Assembly: GCF_037975245.1 (NCBI RefSeq)
Contig: NC_092572.1
Location: forward strand, 28,753,989 to 28,817,988
DNA length: 64,000 bases
Direction: 5' to 3'
Origin: Apostichopus japonicus
Taxonomy: Eukaryota > Echinodermata > Holothuroidea > Aspidochirotida > Stichopodidae
Shown: positions 35,401 to 47,500 of the stretch, one piece after another
How the letters are laid out: the number at the start of each line of letters is the position of its first letter
How positions within the stretch are numbered: the first letter of the stretch is position 1
Position numbers and translations under genes: made by a program
The notes under the pieces: generated by a model
What the model was told of the DNA's origin: nothing
Database searches by the model: none
The model's input: the letters and a program-made list of their open reading frames with translations, nothing else

Positions 35401-37690
35401 TTTGAGCGATTTGGAGAGAGAAAAATAGTGATAAGGTCAGTTAAATGTTGGAGGTAATGAGCTGCTACAGTAGTGACACCCCGAAGTTCCAGAACATGTT
35501 ACCGTAAATAGGTCGTTGATAAAAACCATTTCGTGTTGAGTTTCATAGGATCCAAAGAAAATTTTTCAAATTATGCCACTAAATCAACTTTTGGGGTGAT
35601 TTTGGGAGAATTTCTTAAAACTGGAGTAGAGGTTTCCTTATGAATACTGTATTATTTGGGTGGCATTTTGTAGCTGATTAGCAAGCCCAAAGTATGACAT
35701 TTTCTGTTCCGAGTTTGCATTTTCTGGGAAGTTTTTCAAAAATATACAAAAAAGAATGGATGATGCAATTTTGAGCATAACATTGTTCCAATTTTGTAGA
35801 GGAGTTTTCAGAATATACAGTATGTCACAAAATGTTGTCCTAGGTAGTATCACCTTTGCAATGTATTCTGTCATACTGTACATGTAAAGTTAAATGTAAG
35901 TTGAATACATGTGGACCAAAACAGTCGATCAGCAGATTTATCAAGGAATATATATAACAAAGTTCATATTTGTAACTCTGGTAAATCTGAAATCTGTTTT
36001 ACTACAGTAAGTCTACAAACCAATCCTGTATATACTATTTTAAGTACTCCTTCTCCTTCCAAATGTTGATCTCTCCGCACGGTCAATATGTTACGTGCAG
36101 TCTTCTGTAAGTATATATTCCTTCTTGGGAAAACGTTAGACCTTGAACACCTCACAGAGTTTGTATAAATTCTATTCTACTCACGCAAGTACTCAAGGAG
36201 GGTCTAACATGTACATGAATTGGTGTGGAAAAGCTTTCATAACCTTGTGCATTAGGATGTCATCTCCATTCTGAATTATGCATGTAAACAGCTGGATGAG
36301 CTAACACTGCAACAACATTTTATCAGATTTTGCTGGTCTTTGTAAGTACTGTCAAACATTGGAAGTTTTTCGATCTTGAAAACTGTCATTTTTTTTTTTA
36401 ATTTTGGTTTCGCCAATGTGGAAGATGATAACACTGGTGGAGATGAGAAGGAAGATATTCTGTAGAAATTTGCCCGTTTTTAAACCTCAGAGGATTATTT
36501 GATAAACTGTGAAATTTGATCACAGGTAAAATGTGTAACAGATATACTTCATATTGGATCTGGATAAGAGCTTTGGATCAAATTGTAGAACTTGAATGAT
36601 TGGAAAAAATCTGTGAACTTTTCTGTAACCATTCGCAGTTCCTCTGTGGTCAAAGATGTACAGGTAACTATGTGAAATATCTGCAAAATGTAATATCAGA
36701 GATTCATTGTAAAATTAATATAAATTATATTATGACTATCAGTATACAGTTACATGCATGCTATTGGTATCCACTGCACAGGTATATTGTCAACACCGAT
36801 TACATGTAAAAATATTAATTAAAGGGAAAAGCAAGATGATTATCAGTACTATGTATTATGCATTATTTTATGTATTATGCCAACAAACGTGTGCTTATAC
36901 ATTAAAGCAATGTTTGTGTTGCAATTTGCTATGATCTAGTCATACCATACAGTACATACTGTACCAAATACAGTAACTGACAATTTCTGCCACTTTAGGT
37001 CTCGACCAAAATAATGCTTGTTGAATTACGAGAAATTGTTACAACTTCTTAACATCGAAGCATGCTTTAACCAAGTACCAAAACCCTATGCATTTATTGA
37101 TGCCGTGATGCTGTAAACGTGCATGGTTAAATAAATGGCAGGCTGACAAGTTGTTTCATTTTATGACATTTGAAGACGATCAGGTGAGACGTTAATGTCA
37201 GCATTTAGCACTGTAATATTGTGTATCTGAGCTCTGTCTTTTGTGTTGCCACAATCCAGTAATAATAATACTCAACTGTAAAAGGAAAAATTTACTGTAC
37301 TTGCTGAAGAAATAATCTGTTGACTTAAAGGAGACACAATTGGTACTGTCCAGCATCAATAACCTATAATATGTTCCTTCATGCACAGGTCTGAAGACTT
37401 GATCAAGTCTAAATATGACATCATGGAGCCACAATTGCTAAATTTTTCTTAAGTTTTTCCTTATTTGTTATATTACAATGTTTCTAGTTTCTGTAATGGA
37501 GATGTTTTTTTTTTCAAATGCTGAATCTAAAATATATTGAAACTTTTAAAACATGACTTATTGATGGCAGTGGTTTTTATCTTCAGTGCCAGAACTATCT
37601 ATTTTTAAATATGAAAAAGGAAAAGAAAAAAGAAAGCTGCACAATACATCTGGAGGTCGTATCCCTGGAGGCAGGCGTGTAGGGTGCATA
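32481..37690. other. Non-coding AT-rich sequence, probably intronic or intergenic
   Basis: No recognised gene. A small open stretch at 35191-35361 (+) follows a tagttttcag acceptor-like site and ends in TAG, but it has no recognisable family. Confidence 0.5.
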
Positions 37691-37739
37691 CAGGATAATG
37701 AACAGCCTTAGTGAGGTACTGAGTGTTCTGGTTCTGATT

Positions 37740-38040
37740 TACCATAGCAGTGCCCACACTTGGCACCACAGCTTGTCCTCTCTGACAGAGGAAAAGAGTG
37801 AGAGCCTGGGGAGGAAGATGTCTCCTGGCAAGAAGTTCAGTGCCTGATTCTTAGGCAGGAACGCTGGGACAGGGATCAGGTGAATGCCATGGTTGTCGAA
37901 ACGGACATGCCCCTCTGCCACGGAGAGGGCATGCAGGCAACTTCTTCTCCTGGCCAAAGCCACGGCTACCAATAATATTTTCTTGTATGTCAGGTGGCGT
38001 AGAGAAGTTGACGCCATTGGTTCATCGAGGCCTGTGTTGA
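37740..38040 (-). pseudogene. Tyrosine recombinase relic of a DIRS/Ngaro-type retrotransposon
   Basis: The minus-strand frame reads SLRHLTYKKILLVAVALARR, then SCLHALSV and later IPVPAFLPKN. This is the pattern seen in many animal DIRS-like tyrosine recombinases (SLKHLTYKT.LLLALA...R.SELHALSV...L.P.P.FLPK). The conserved Arg of the first catalytic box appears as R in ALARRRSCLHAL. It breaks off after VREDKLWCQVWALL. No reverse transcriptase was found nearby, so this is a decayed fragment. Confidence 0.55.
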
Positions 38041-39189
38041 CATAACCCTGAGCACCTTGTTTTTACTCCAAGAGTGTGGGAGTCTAAGGGTCACAGGTCT
38101 CCAATTAGCCTCCAACTTTTGATGGAGAATAATTAAGAAAAAGTCATTGCATAGTTTCTAACAGGTCTACCAATTTGATTTATAGCTCAAACTTATAGAC
38201 TGTGCCAACATGAAACACTGTATCGGCAAGAACAGTATTTACAAGAATCTTACCAATCATCTAATTATATGTTTGTTAATTAATCTTTCTTTTTTTGGTA
38301 TCATGGAAAAGAATTGAAATTGAGGTGTGGATGCTAATAGTTGGAATTAAATTATGAACATTTTTTTTTTCATTCATTCAGGCAGTCAGTTATTGTTTTT
38401 TTAGCAAAACTATGAAACGAACAGGGTTAAAGTCCATTGTTCTAGTTCAGGCAGGAAACTCACAAACTTGTGCAATCAAAGATTTTGAAAATGTAGGTTT
38501 AAATCTGCTGCTCTTGAATGTAACAAAGTACAGTAGTACTGTAGATGTGTGGGAAGTGTGAAGGGTAATGCAATTTGACTACTTACTACTGTACTACTCG
38601 AACAAGTTATCGTAATTTTACAACAGTCTGGAAGGATACATCTTAATCAAGATGCCTGTTCTTCCTTGAATTAGTCCAGATCCAATAAAGTCCTTTTAAA
38701 GTGAAGTGGCGGCACATTTTTTTGTCTTTTATTGTCCCTGTTCGATTGGTTAGAGGCTTTCAGATCTTTACATTCATGACTATAATAAAGTTAGAGCTAA
38801 AAATAACCTTTAAAACGAATGTAACCTAATAAGAACTTGTTAGGGAGAAAGTGAAAATAGATTTCAAGGAAGACAAACTCTAAAGATATTCTTCCTGTAC
38901 TGCACGTGACGAAGTTTTGGATTTTTATGCATTGTTAGACTGTGAAATATTTGAACATTTTGAAGTGAGTTAGTGACGGCAAAACCACATGCGTTGGGTC
39001 TTCTGTTATCTCTTTTTACTTTTCCTTTGTCGTAATTGGCCATGACAATCGATTATTTTAAACCAGACCTTCAGTAGAGTGTACTGTGGTGAATGTTAAA
39101 ACTACAGTATTATTAACTATCTCAATGCCAGTGGAATTTGTGGTTTTCCTGTGCAAGGACAGTACTTCTAAGGTACTTGCAGTTTGTAT
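38041..39189. other. Non-coding sequence, nothing recognised
   Basis: AT-rich. The first 60 nt may continue the recombinase relic upstream. Confidence 0.5.
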
Positions 39190-39905
39190 GCCAGTAGACA
39201 ATTCATTATAAGCATGTAACAACACATAACACAAGACACATAACAACATTATAAGCACATATCAACATTACAGTATATCAACACATAACAACACATAACA
39301 TTATGAGCACATATCAACATTATAAACACATAACAACACACAACACATAATAACATTATAAGCACATGATATAAACATGATGTAAACACACATGTATAAC
39401 ACACAACAACATCATTAAGCACATATATAAACACATAACAACGCATAACATACGAAACATGTATAACAACATTATAAGCACATTAAATCAACATTATGTA
39501 AACACATAGCAACATATGATGCATAACAACATTATAAGCACATTATTCAAACATACAAACACACATGTATAACACCCGACACATAACAACATTATATAAT
39601 CACATAACAACACAACACACGACACATAATAACATGATAAACACATTATAAACATTACATAAACACATAACAGCATTAAAAGCACATTATATTAACACAC
39701 AACACATAACAATGCTATGAGCACACTCTATATAAACATATAAACACATATATAACAACACATAATACACAATTCATACCAACATTATAAGCACATTATA
39801 TCAGCATGATATAAACACATTTAACAACACATGACACATAACAGCATTAGCAGCATGTGATATAAACACATAACAACACACACATAATAACATTATAAGC
39901 ACATG
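39190..39905. repeat. Degenerate AC-rich tandem array
   Basis: The phrases acacataacaaca, acattataagcacat and atataaacac alternate irregularly for about 700 bp. They form a diverged array with a mixed period of roughly 25-40 bp. Minus-strand frames through it are composition artefacts. Confidence 0.82.
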
Positions 39906-42195
39906 AAATTAAGTCAGTTAATAATCGTCCTTTCAAAAATTTGCATGAGCTCCCGCTTTAACTGAGCATAAGCAAATATGATTGGACTGCTCACATGAGC
40001 CTGATACAGTACAGTATGTTGTAAATTGATGGAGACATTGGCCAGTAGATTTATTAAGCACAATTTGTATTGTATGGCAAGTGGCTGAAATTTGTATTCA
40101 ATTCTAAAGAATTTGTCTTTTATAGCACCTTGGGAACATTGCTCAGTTCAAAGTCTTACTCTTTCTAAATTCCTCTGCTCAGCCATTTCAAAATATATAT
40201 ATACTGTACTTCCCTAAACCGGGCAAGGGGGTGAATAGCTGCAAGAACACATCTCTTGCAGTGAAACTGTATTTGCACGGTCTACTGAGCTGTACGGCCT
40301 ATAGGAAGCATGATTTCCTAACTTTCCAACAGTAGGGGTTCAATGGGCCTCCTCAATTTGAAGATGTTTTTGGTATATTTTGGGTGAACCATCAAATAAA
40401 TGTGGAAAAGTCCTTGTTCAACAGGCTTTTTTCTTCCTTATTTTGTTCATTGCGTTTTCTTTTCAAATTCCGAAAACAGCAATTTCAGATCAGTTGAATA
40501 AAGGTCTAGCTAGATAAGACCATGCCTATTGCAACTCTTTCACTTGAAGTTTAAAACAACTACCAGACTATGGAAATTCATCAAGTGTTTGTTCACCCTT
40601 CACATACTGTACAGGCCTCAGGGAGAATGCAAACTGAAATTATTCACTTGAATTCGCTAACAACTACTGCATTTAGATCCCTGCAAAACATTCCACTCGA
40701 TGGTGGTTTGCCTGGCATTAAATTTGGGTTAAGTACTTAGAAAGTCCCTCTAGAGAGCTACTTCATGTGCAACACGATCCCCGACCAAATTCACCCATTA
40801 AGATTTACAATAATAACCAAGGTTAAAAATTGCCAGGTCACACTTCAGGCCTTCAAGTAAGCCATCAATCACGGGAATAAACTTCCACTAGCAGCTAAAG
40901 TACTGTAACTAAAAGATGTACTTTGCTCCTCGCTTACCTGTCTCCTCACAGTCTCATGACTCTGCTCTACCATTTCTGGAATGAACTGGAACCCTCTTAC
41001 CACTGTGCGCCCTCTATCATGACCGGGCTCTGCCGGTCAAAGACCTCCATTCTCTCATTATAACACCCAAAGTGTCTGGTTACTCTGGTAGGTGTTTTTC
41101 GTGGAAGTATATATCTCAAGTCTGGAGGGAAATTCCGAAACATGTTTTCACGAGGGAATATATGCTGTACCGACTTTTGCGCTTTGAGGCATGTTTAAAT
41201 CAAGGAATAGTTCTATTGATGTATATAATACTGAGTGCCTGTTGAATACAGTACCTGCTGTTGGTCTTAGCTGCAAGCTTGTAAATTTATGCAAGTTCCA
41301 ACTTTGATTCAGTGAAACAGTAAAAATGTTTTCATCCTTTAAGGGAGCAGAACTGCAAAATTACAGAGGTTTATAAAATCTCTGATTCAGTGGGAACGAC
41401 CTTAAATTTAGCCGATCAGATATATCATAATTTTCAGCTAATAATTTGGTCAAATAGTTTTTAAATATTAATTTGACCTCTATTCAACTTCTGGAGGGAT
41501 AAGCTGTTTTCAGATTATCAAAGGGCAAGGATACTGTAGTTGTGTTACCTGGAGTATTTTTATTGTAAGTGGCTTGTTGATTGGGTCTGCTCTGTAACTT
41601 GAAAGTCCGATGGGCCAGAAGTGGATCTTGCTATTTTCAATACCAATTAATCTTTGCTTATCAAACAGTGTATTTACTTACCTGTCTCCTCACAACCCCA
41701 GTACTCTCACTATTATGGGACTAGTGTAGACCAGTGTAAAAAACATGGCAGCATGAACATCCTGTAATATCATGGTGTAGACATTGATGCTGGCCAATCA
41801 CCACTTGGATCCATCTATGAATCTGTAACGGTTGGTACTTGGCTAGTTTGTGTGGTACTGTAACTTCTAGGTTTCTTATAGGCCAAAACACAAGGTAAAC
41901 ATCATCAAATCTATACAGTACTCAATGTTGTCTTGCATTGTGTAACTTCTTTGGAGTAAAACATGTAACTGTCCAAGCTAAATCACTAAAATGAATAACT
42001 AGCCAAGTCCAGTATTGATAGAATTCTTTTGAAAAGAAAGAATACCACTCAGGATATCATTGAAAGTTTGGTTTCAATTGGGCCAGGTTGTGTTGCGTAC
42101 AGTAGGAGTAACCTGTTTTTATTGTGTTTAAGATTAGAGTGTCGTATCCTGCACAACTTTATTTTTGAGTCTCCTCTGTTTTTCCTTCTCTACAG
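39906..42195. other. Sequence upstream of the zinc-ribbon gene, likely intron
   Basis: The acceptor cttctctacag ends at 42195, so the immediately preceding sequence is intronic. Two copies of a dispersed block (cctgtctcctcaca...) lie at about 40935 and 41682, with a third near 33092. Confidence 0.5.
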
Positions 42196-43073
42196 ATTGT
42201 TTCATCTCTGGTATCGTAGTCGTACCATGCTGCAGTATGTCGAGGAGGCTGATGACTTTGTTACCATCGACCTGGAATCTGACAACTGTCAGCTATGCCA
42301 CCGAGACTCTGGTGAAGAGGTGACGCATTGCAAAATATGTGGCAACCTCCTGAAGAACGGACCCGTCCGTTTCGGATTCAACGATATGCGTGGCATCCTC
42401 CATGCCAACAAGCTTGGCCACGAGCACTGCTTCAAGGAGGAACACTATGCGTCGCTTCAGCATTCCTTTACGGAGAGCCCGCCCTCGGCCAACATGCAAC
42501 AAAATGGCCGTCGTCATCTGAGAGCACCGGCCAATCACGTCCATGCCTCGTCCTTGCCGAAACCAACTCAGCTTAGCCTGGATTGGATGAACAATTTTCA
42601 AAACAAAGTTAAGTCACATAGCAACCCCAGCACAAGATCAAGCAGTCCAATCCATCTGGGCAGACGTGGTTCCAATCCTCTCTCAAATGAACAATTGCTG
42701 GAATTGAGGAGAAACTCGGCCAGATATCTCTTCGGTGAGAACTCACCAGAATTTGAGCAGTATTTAACCCTAAACGTGCCTTCCGAAACCTTGAAAGAAG
42801 ATCATTATTCATTTGTAGATGTAAGAAGTTTGAAGAAAACTCCCAGCATTGAACTTAAGAGCATTCCTCAAGTCATCAAGAACAGGACATTCTGGAACCT
42901 TCCAGTGCCTTTCAATTCCAACAGTAACAATATCCAAAATAAAGAGTATTTCAGTTCTGGAAAGAGGAGTAAAGACTGGACGAATCTTGACATCAATTTG
43001 AACGAGAAGGGAGATCGAAAGCAACAGCTGAAGAAGGGCAATGTTGCAGTTACCAAATACACAAAGAGTGAAT
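42196..43073 (+). CDS. Large exon of the zinc-ribbon gene
   Basis: Acceptor ctctacag ends at 42195 and donor aat|gtgagt starts at 43074. The first base completes a codon and the exon leaves in phase 1. The frame is also open upstream of the acceptor to about 42029 but loses coding character there (Phe/Leu-rich). It encodes the four-Cys motif and most of the low-complexity region. Confidence 0.75.
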
Positions 43074-44543
43074 GTGAGTAACTATTGTCTTTCACTTGCT
43101 TCTTGGTTCAGAGGTGGTAGACATACGGTACCTGTCTTTAATTAGATAGATGCACTTGATCCATCTTCCCCTCCACCTTGCAAAAATCAAACCAAACCAC
43201 TGTGGCAAAGTAATTTTTGTTAGAACTGCAATTTAAGTAAATTGTACATATTGTGTAGAGTTGAAATTATTGAGTTATATTGTTAGCTGTTTCTTCCACT
43301 GAATGCTTGAAGTTGTTTTGTATTAAAATAACAAGATTGGGTCTTCTGTGATTACTGAGCTAGTTGTCAAAGTCATGGACAGACTCCGAAGTGAAATAAA
43401 ATATTCCATTTTCTTTTTCTTATTTAAGCTAACTAGTCGATCCTGTTTTAAGTATGTGGTAATGTACTGTACAGACTCAACGATACAGTTTGTTCATTTT
43501 TCTCTTCTATTTCACAGTGGAAAATCTTGGATTTGAACTGTTGAATGAGATCATTGACACCTTACAGCACATTGTGACTGGTAAGTTAAAAATAAATTTG
43601 GACTGTCCAAATATGTATTTCTGGCTTCCAAATTGATGTTGATATACATACATGTGCATTTCATATTGATTCGGGCCTACGTAGAGGTAGGTAACTAAAT
43701 TTACATTAATTAAAATCAGATTTTCTCATCAGGGCTGCTTATTGGTTGTCTTACGAAACTGTTTTCTGATCGAAACTTATAAGCTATATGCAAGGTAATG
43801 TAGCCTGTGGCAGTAAATCCCCCTCAACACCTTCACTTCCCCCAACTCAACAAAGAGTTCCTCTTATATGCCACCAAAGTGGGGCTGGATGTTCAGTGTG
43901 TTGTTCAAAACTCTTCAGCTGCAATAATTTAGAATTGTTTATTGACTTTCTGAGAGATTATCATAAAAGCAGCTGGTGAATCTAACTCCCAAAATGCCCC
44001 TTCCGGAGGGAGATGCGGTGGAGGGTGGAGGGTGGGGGGGGGTTAATGGGGAGGCTACAGTATGTGAATTTAGAACCCCCCAAAAAAGACTAATATACAA
44101 AAGAAAGTCATTATTTACCATACTCACACAGATCTAAGCAAAAGGAAAGAGTGTTTTAAGGCCTGTGCCCCCACAAAAAAAGAAACTCTGCAAGTAAAAT
44201 CTTCTTTGGATTGGTTTTCCTGTTTGTTTCTTTTTGTTTGTTTGTTTGTTTGTTTTTAAAGCCACTGTCTTTGCACTCTGATGAGTCTCAGAGCAAAATA
44301 TCAATTCAGAGGCGTATTTTGGCTGCTCTTTCCATAATTTCCTGGCTTTTTGTTTTAATCACTGCTCACTCTCATTGATCTTTTGCGCCTCAAATTTTAG
44401 AAACCTCAACAGACCTGGTCTCGCTTCTGGAAGAGAGGGACAACCTGAAGCATGAGAACGACACGAGACACATCACAATCCAGAAACTTGTACAACTGAA
44501 AACAGTCGCGCTAAAGTCAAGCCCAACCATGCCTCGGAAGTAG
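42196..44543 (+). CDS. 3' part of a gene for a putative zinc-ribbon/coiled-coil protein
   Basis: Three exons join in phase (42196-43073, 43518-43580, 44401-44543) to give about 360 residues and a TAG stop at 44541-44543. Order: LFHLWYRSRTMLQYVEEADD leader; CX2C-X10-CX2C (Cys codons at 42287, 42296, 42329, 42338), likely binding zinc; a GILHANKLGHEHCFKEEHY segment with further His/Cys; a Ser/Asn-rich region, probably disordered; then a C-terminal heptad-like helix (LVSLLEERDNLKHEN). I do not recognise the family. The 5' exons are missing. The first in-frame ATG is at 42227, but entry in phase 2 at 42196 suggests an upstream exon. Confidence 0.72.
43518..43580 (+). CDS. 63-nt exon of the zinc-ribbon gene
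   Basis: Acceptor tatttcacag ends at 43517 and donor ctg|gtaagt starts at 43581. Phase 1 in and out. It encodes ENLGFELLNEIIDTLQHIVT, an amphipathic helix. Confidence 0.78.
43581..44400. other. Intron of the zinc-ribbon gene
   Basis: 820-nt intron with a G-rich patch (about 44010-44045) and a (TTTG)n run at about 44230-44255. Confidence 0.7.
44401..44543 (+). CDS. Last coding exon of the zinc-ribbon gene
   Basis: Acceptor caaattttag ends at 44400. It encodes ETSTDLVSLLEERDNLKHEN, then DTRHITIQKLVQLKT and a short basic tail before TAG. The charged heptad pattern predicts a coiled coil. Confidence 0.8.
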
Positions 44544-47500
44544 TTGCTCTGGCGCCTCTCAGGTGTTTGAAGAGGAGCCTATCAGAGCACAATATGCAAA
44601 TATATGCAAATATGCAGACAGGTGAACACGATTCATAGATTCCCAGGGCGAGACATGGAAGCGTTTTAGTTTTAACTTTATTAGCCTTAAAATAACTCTT
44701 CAGCTTTCCAAGATGAAGGTGAAGCTCCCTAATTATCTTAAGTTATATAAAACAGCTAAAAGGTTCCCATTTTTTTCTCTTTTTTTTTTTTGCCACACTA
44801 CCTGTATCTAAAACTTTAGCAAACATTTGTTTCAGTGCTCTGACCCCTTAATTCTAGACATGGAGAAGTGTTAAAGTAGTTCAAGTATCCAAATGGATCA
44901 TTTTACTTGCTCCCTCCATATTTTTTATGGTGGCAGTAGAATGTAATTTGAGGGCTGAGCATATTAAGTGACCATTATTTGACTTCTAGCATATTACGGG
45001 GCAGCACGTCACGTTTGATCACCCCAGGTAGCGTTAACATTGTTATTTAGAATTTTACTTAATCACTATATGTACTTACTTTTACAAGCTGTTAACAAGA
45101 AAAGAGTCTTTTGTGCATTCAACATTACAAAACATGACTTGGTAAGTTTGTACGTTGTAAACACAGTTAGCACTCTATTAAAGTTCAATGTGACAGGCAA
45201 TATTTTTTGCAGGGGTTTGTCAAGTACCTGTATCAAATATGCCTCAAAATGAACTGAAAAGTTCCTTAAATGGTTAAGAACACTTCCAAATACTGTGTCC
45301 TGTTTAGTGTGTGTAGAGTCGTTGTGCATGGTGAAACATTTTTCTCTATTTTAAAAACCTACCGATTATTACTTCAACTGAGAAAATACTTGATTTATTT
45401 ATACTAAGAGGCATGCTCAGATTTTACATCAAATACATTCAGTTTGCTAGTCACGGAAAATTCCATGCTGTTTCCAGAATATTGTTGTAGACTACCTGCA
45501 CTTTTACATGTATCAAATTTATTGCATTTTTACATGTATCAAATTTATTGCATGTAAAAATAAAAATAGAACTGTAAGGGTTTCAATTGTATCATTTTAC
45601 AAGTTTTTCATTATTCAAAATAAAAGTTGACTTGTCAATATAATGAACGAAAATTTTCTTAATTTTTTAATGAACTAAAAAAAAAATATTTAATTTTTTT
45701 ATTTAATTTAAATTTTTTTAATGTACTAAAAAATACAGTTAACAGCACTGATAAAATATGTAACAACAACAGCTCATAAAATGTTGCTTAAAAGTGGCCG
45801 TGTAGACTAGCTCTGATAGTGTAACATGATAAACACATTACCATAGAGTTAATAGCGAGTTCTAGCTAGACATTCTGTTCTTAACACTTTATCTGTTGCC
45901 ATGGTAACATATAAACGTACTTTCCTTCTTGCGGACCCATGTTCCATGGTTTAGAAATATTAAGAATTTATGTGATATCATAATATCACTTTCTTTAATA
46001 TCTGTGTCAGTATTGTTGTTGCTATTTCCTTGCCGAAGGCAGAAGGAATCTATGTGATGGCGTGTGTGTGTGTGTGTGCATAACATATATCCTAAGCTTA
46101 GGATCCCTCTTTTTAATATCTTATGTAATATATTTTATATTTTTTTATATTGTATCATATTTTGTTTGTTGTCCTCATTATTTCAATTCCTTTTCAATCT
46201 CCTATTAATTTTGGCTAATTTGAAAGTTTTGTTTATATTTATTATTTTGTTTGCTCATTTTAACTTTGCATAGAAAATTGAACATAGCACCTTAGTATTT
46301 AAAAAAAAATATTTATAACCAATATAGAAGCATGTCAGTATGTTAGCAGTATTAAAGAGAGTAGTGTCATTAGTATATGAATAGAGCAAAATATGTCTGC
46401 TTTCGTAAGTGCCTTTACATATTGAAATAGTATGATTGCATGTGTGCTAAATGTTGCTTGATAGGAAACTTTGGTCTCTTTTGAAAAACAATTTCAAATT
46501 TTGTTTTTTCAGTATTTCAATTCTTATTTTTAATTTATGAGTTTTGAGTAAATATCTTTTATAAAGTGTACATGTGTAAAGCTGGTAACATTATGTATGT
46601 ATGCCTGAAGTTTGTTATGATATTGTATATAGGGACTTCACAACAAGATTCAACAGTGTTTGCATTGTCAGTCATTAGATGTTAGAATTCTTCAGACCAC
46701 TCAGTGACATCTTACAGAGCAAGGATACTATACAGATACCATACCTTACATGGTTTGGGGGGGGGGGGGGTGGGGAATGTACAAAAGGTAGTATTAAGTA
46801 TACCATTAATTAATTTCCTTAAAATGGCACAGTCAGCCAAAATTCTGGTTGCTGTGTGATACTGCATTTGTAATATTTAATATATAATATTTATAAAGCT
46901 TTTTCTTCAGGCAGGTTTTCTTCCTGTGGGATATTATCTAGAATACAGAATTTGGAAACATTGTACGTTCAACCTTTCCGACTGGGATTTTAACTTATAA
47001 TCCACACAGACAATGCTTTGAGGTTATGGAGTCGTAACTTTAAAAATAAGTAATACTTTGCTATTTGAATGGCTGATTTTCAATCCATGTATTCTATTTT
47101 AATGGCTAAATTAAATAAACAACCCAAGAGAGGTCATCATGTTTTGAGGTAGAAGGAACACCCTGATGGTCTTATGAGGATTAACAAGGTGGTTGATTAA
47201 TTATCAATGCCTCCAAAAGTTTTATGAACTTTGTTAAAACCTCAGCAAGGCTAAAACCATTACCATTACTGAGTTATTACATCCTTTTATCAATTCTTCA
47301 AAGTATTAAATATAAATGGAAGGCAGTTCTGTTAAGCTAGGTGGGTATTAATATGTTTTTTAGGGGCATGAACAGAGCCCTCTTTGGCTGACACTACTGT
47401 GTTTGCCATGTAGGAATCCAATTAACAGATCTAGACCATTCTGAATTAGCTTTTCATTTTGAAAGACCATTCCAGATGGTAACCAATGGATTGCTGGTGG

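Noticed and set aside
39058-39685. Minus-strand Cys/Leu/Val-rich frames resembling membrane peptides
   Set aside because: They are translations of the degenerate AC-rich tandem array.
42029-42195. Extension of the zinc-ribbon exon upstream of its acceptor
   Set aside because: It begins at TTG rather than ATG, is Phe/Leu-rich, and is separated from the coding part by a strong acceptor (cttctctacag).
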